From contig NZ_AFWE01000078.1 of assembly GCF_000222585.1 (NCBI RefSeq), forward strand, positions 80,363 to 144,362: a stretch of 64,000 nt of DNA. Reading direction: 5' to 3'. The first letter of the stretch is position 1; every line of letters begins with the position of its first letter. The stretch is from Vibrio scophthalmi LMG 19158. Its GTDB lineage: Bacteria; Pseudomonadota; Gammaproteobacteria; Enterobacterales; Vibrionaceae. Below, piece after piece: positions 63,824 through 64,000 of this stretch. A program made the translations under genes and the position numbers. The notes beneath the pieces were generated by a model, which saw only the letters and a list, made by a program, of their open reading frames with translations, did not search any database and was not told the DNA's origin.

Positions 63824-63852
63824 TTTGACTCTGATCCCGTAATCCGTAAAGT
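63824..63852 (+). promoter_or_regulatory. Promoter of the tRNA-Cys gene
   Basis: The -35 element TTTGAC (63824-63829) and -10 element TAAAGT (63847-63852) are 17 bases apart, and a GC-rich discriminator follows, as usual for stable-RNA promoters. Transcription should start near 63859. Confidence 0.6.
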
Positions 63853-63894
63853 ATGCAGCGAACGCAGCGGTGGGTAACTCAAGCGTTTCATTAA

Positions 63895-63968
63895 GGCGCC
63901 TTGGCAGAGTGGCTATGCAGCGGATTGCAAATCCGTGGACCTCGGTTCGACTCCGGGAGGCGCCTCCA
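63895..63968 (+). tRNA. tRNA-Cys (GCA)
   Basis: A 74-base cloverleaf including an encoded CCA end. The acceptor arm GGCGCCT pairs with AGGCGCC, the anticodon loop is ATTGCAAAT with anticodon GCA, and the T loop GGTTCGACTCC is canonical. It closely matches E. coli tRNA-Cys. The window ends 32 bases later, so further tRNA genes in the same transcript cannot be seen. Confidence 0.97.
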
Positions 63969-64000
63969 TTTTCTCTTAAAGAAAATGCTGTGATACAAAA

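Overview
The window reads as a chromosomal segment of a Vibrio-like gammaproteobacterium. The grounds are gene content and order (phhA-phhB beside an acetoacetyl-CoA synthetase and a LysR gene, nirBD-nirC-cobA, ravA-viaA, DUF2986 and DUF3316 proteins, CheV, HD-GYP and GGDEF proteins), the base composition and the strong AGGAG-type ribosome sites. From memory, phhA/phhB and the synthetase lie on the small chromosome of V. cholerae, so a secondary chromosome is possible, but that is inference. I saw no insertion sequence, integrase, CRISPR array, rRNA or replication origin. One tRNA gene (Cys) lies at the right edge.

Layout. 1-3.2 kb: the tail of a DUF294 nucleotidyltransferase-type protein, a DnaQ-like exonuclease overlapping it by ATGA, and a BCCT osmolyte transporter. 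4.1-28.5 kb: the accessory region of most interest. It holds a DUF3131 protein (minus), a type I secretion ABC/HlyD pair with a small zinc-ribbon membrane protein (plus), then on the minus strand an outer-membrane barrel followed by a 1511-residue calcium-repeat protein, and then a long plus-strand run: REC-PP2C phosphatase, STAS antagonist, NDP-sugar pyrophosphorylase, RsbW-like kinase, cellulose-synthase-like GT2, three DUF3131 paralogues, a secreted hypothetical, a GH16 endoglucanase and a second glycosyltransferase. I read this as a polysaccharide and matrix-protein locus. Synthesis of a beta-glucan-like polymer would be controlled post-translationally by a partner-switching module, and a secreted RTX-type protein may bind or organise the polymer. 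I do not recognise it as a named system.

28.5-39 kb: a 7-bp tandem repeat of about 20 copies abutting the stop codon of a response regulator with a helical-repeat tail, a CDF transporter, a LysR regulator, a methyltransferase, acetoacetyl-CoA synthetase, the phenylalanine hydroxylase pair behind a TyrR-type box, an SH3-domain membrane protein and YjjG. 39-44 kb: assimilatory nitrite reduction (nirB, nirD, a FocA/NirC-type channel, cobA for sirohaem) with FNR-like and Nar-like sites upstream. 44-64 kb: mostly ordinary genes, namely HD-GYP, GNAT, NYN, DUF2986, DUF3316, POT transporter, serine dehydratase, YdcF-like, DUF333 lipoprotein, GGDEF, CheV, PpiC, LpxL-type acyltransferase, cytochrome c, threonine aldolase, Nudix, RavA-ViaA, a divergent EamA/MarR pair with two matching operators, an MmcQ/YjbR protein and tRNA-Cys.

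Genes that act together: T1SS pair with the RTX protein; PP2C-STAS-kinase with the glucan synthase; pyrophosphorylase with the glycosyltransferases; cobA with nirBD; phhA with phhB; RavA with ViaA; MarR with EamA.
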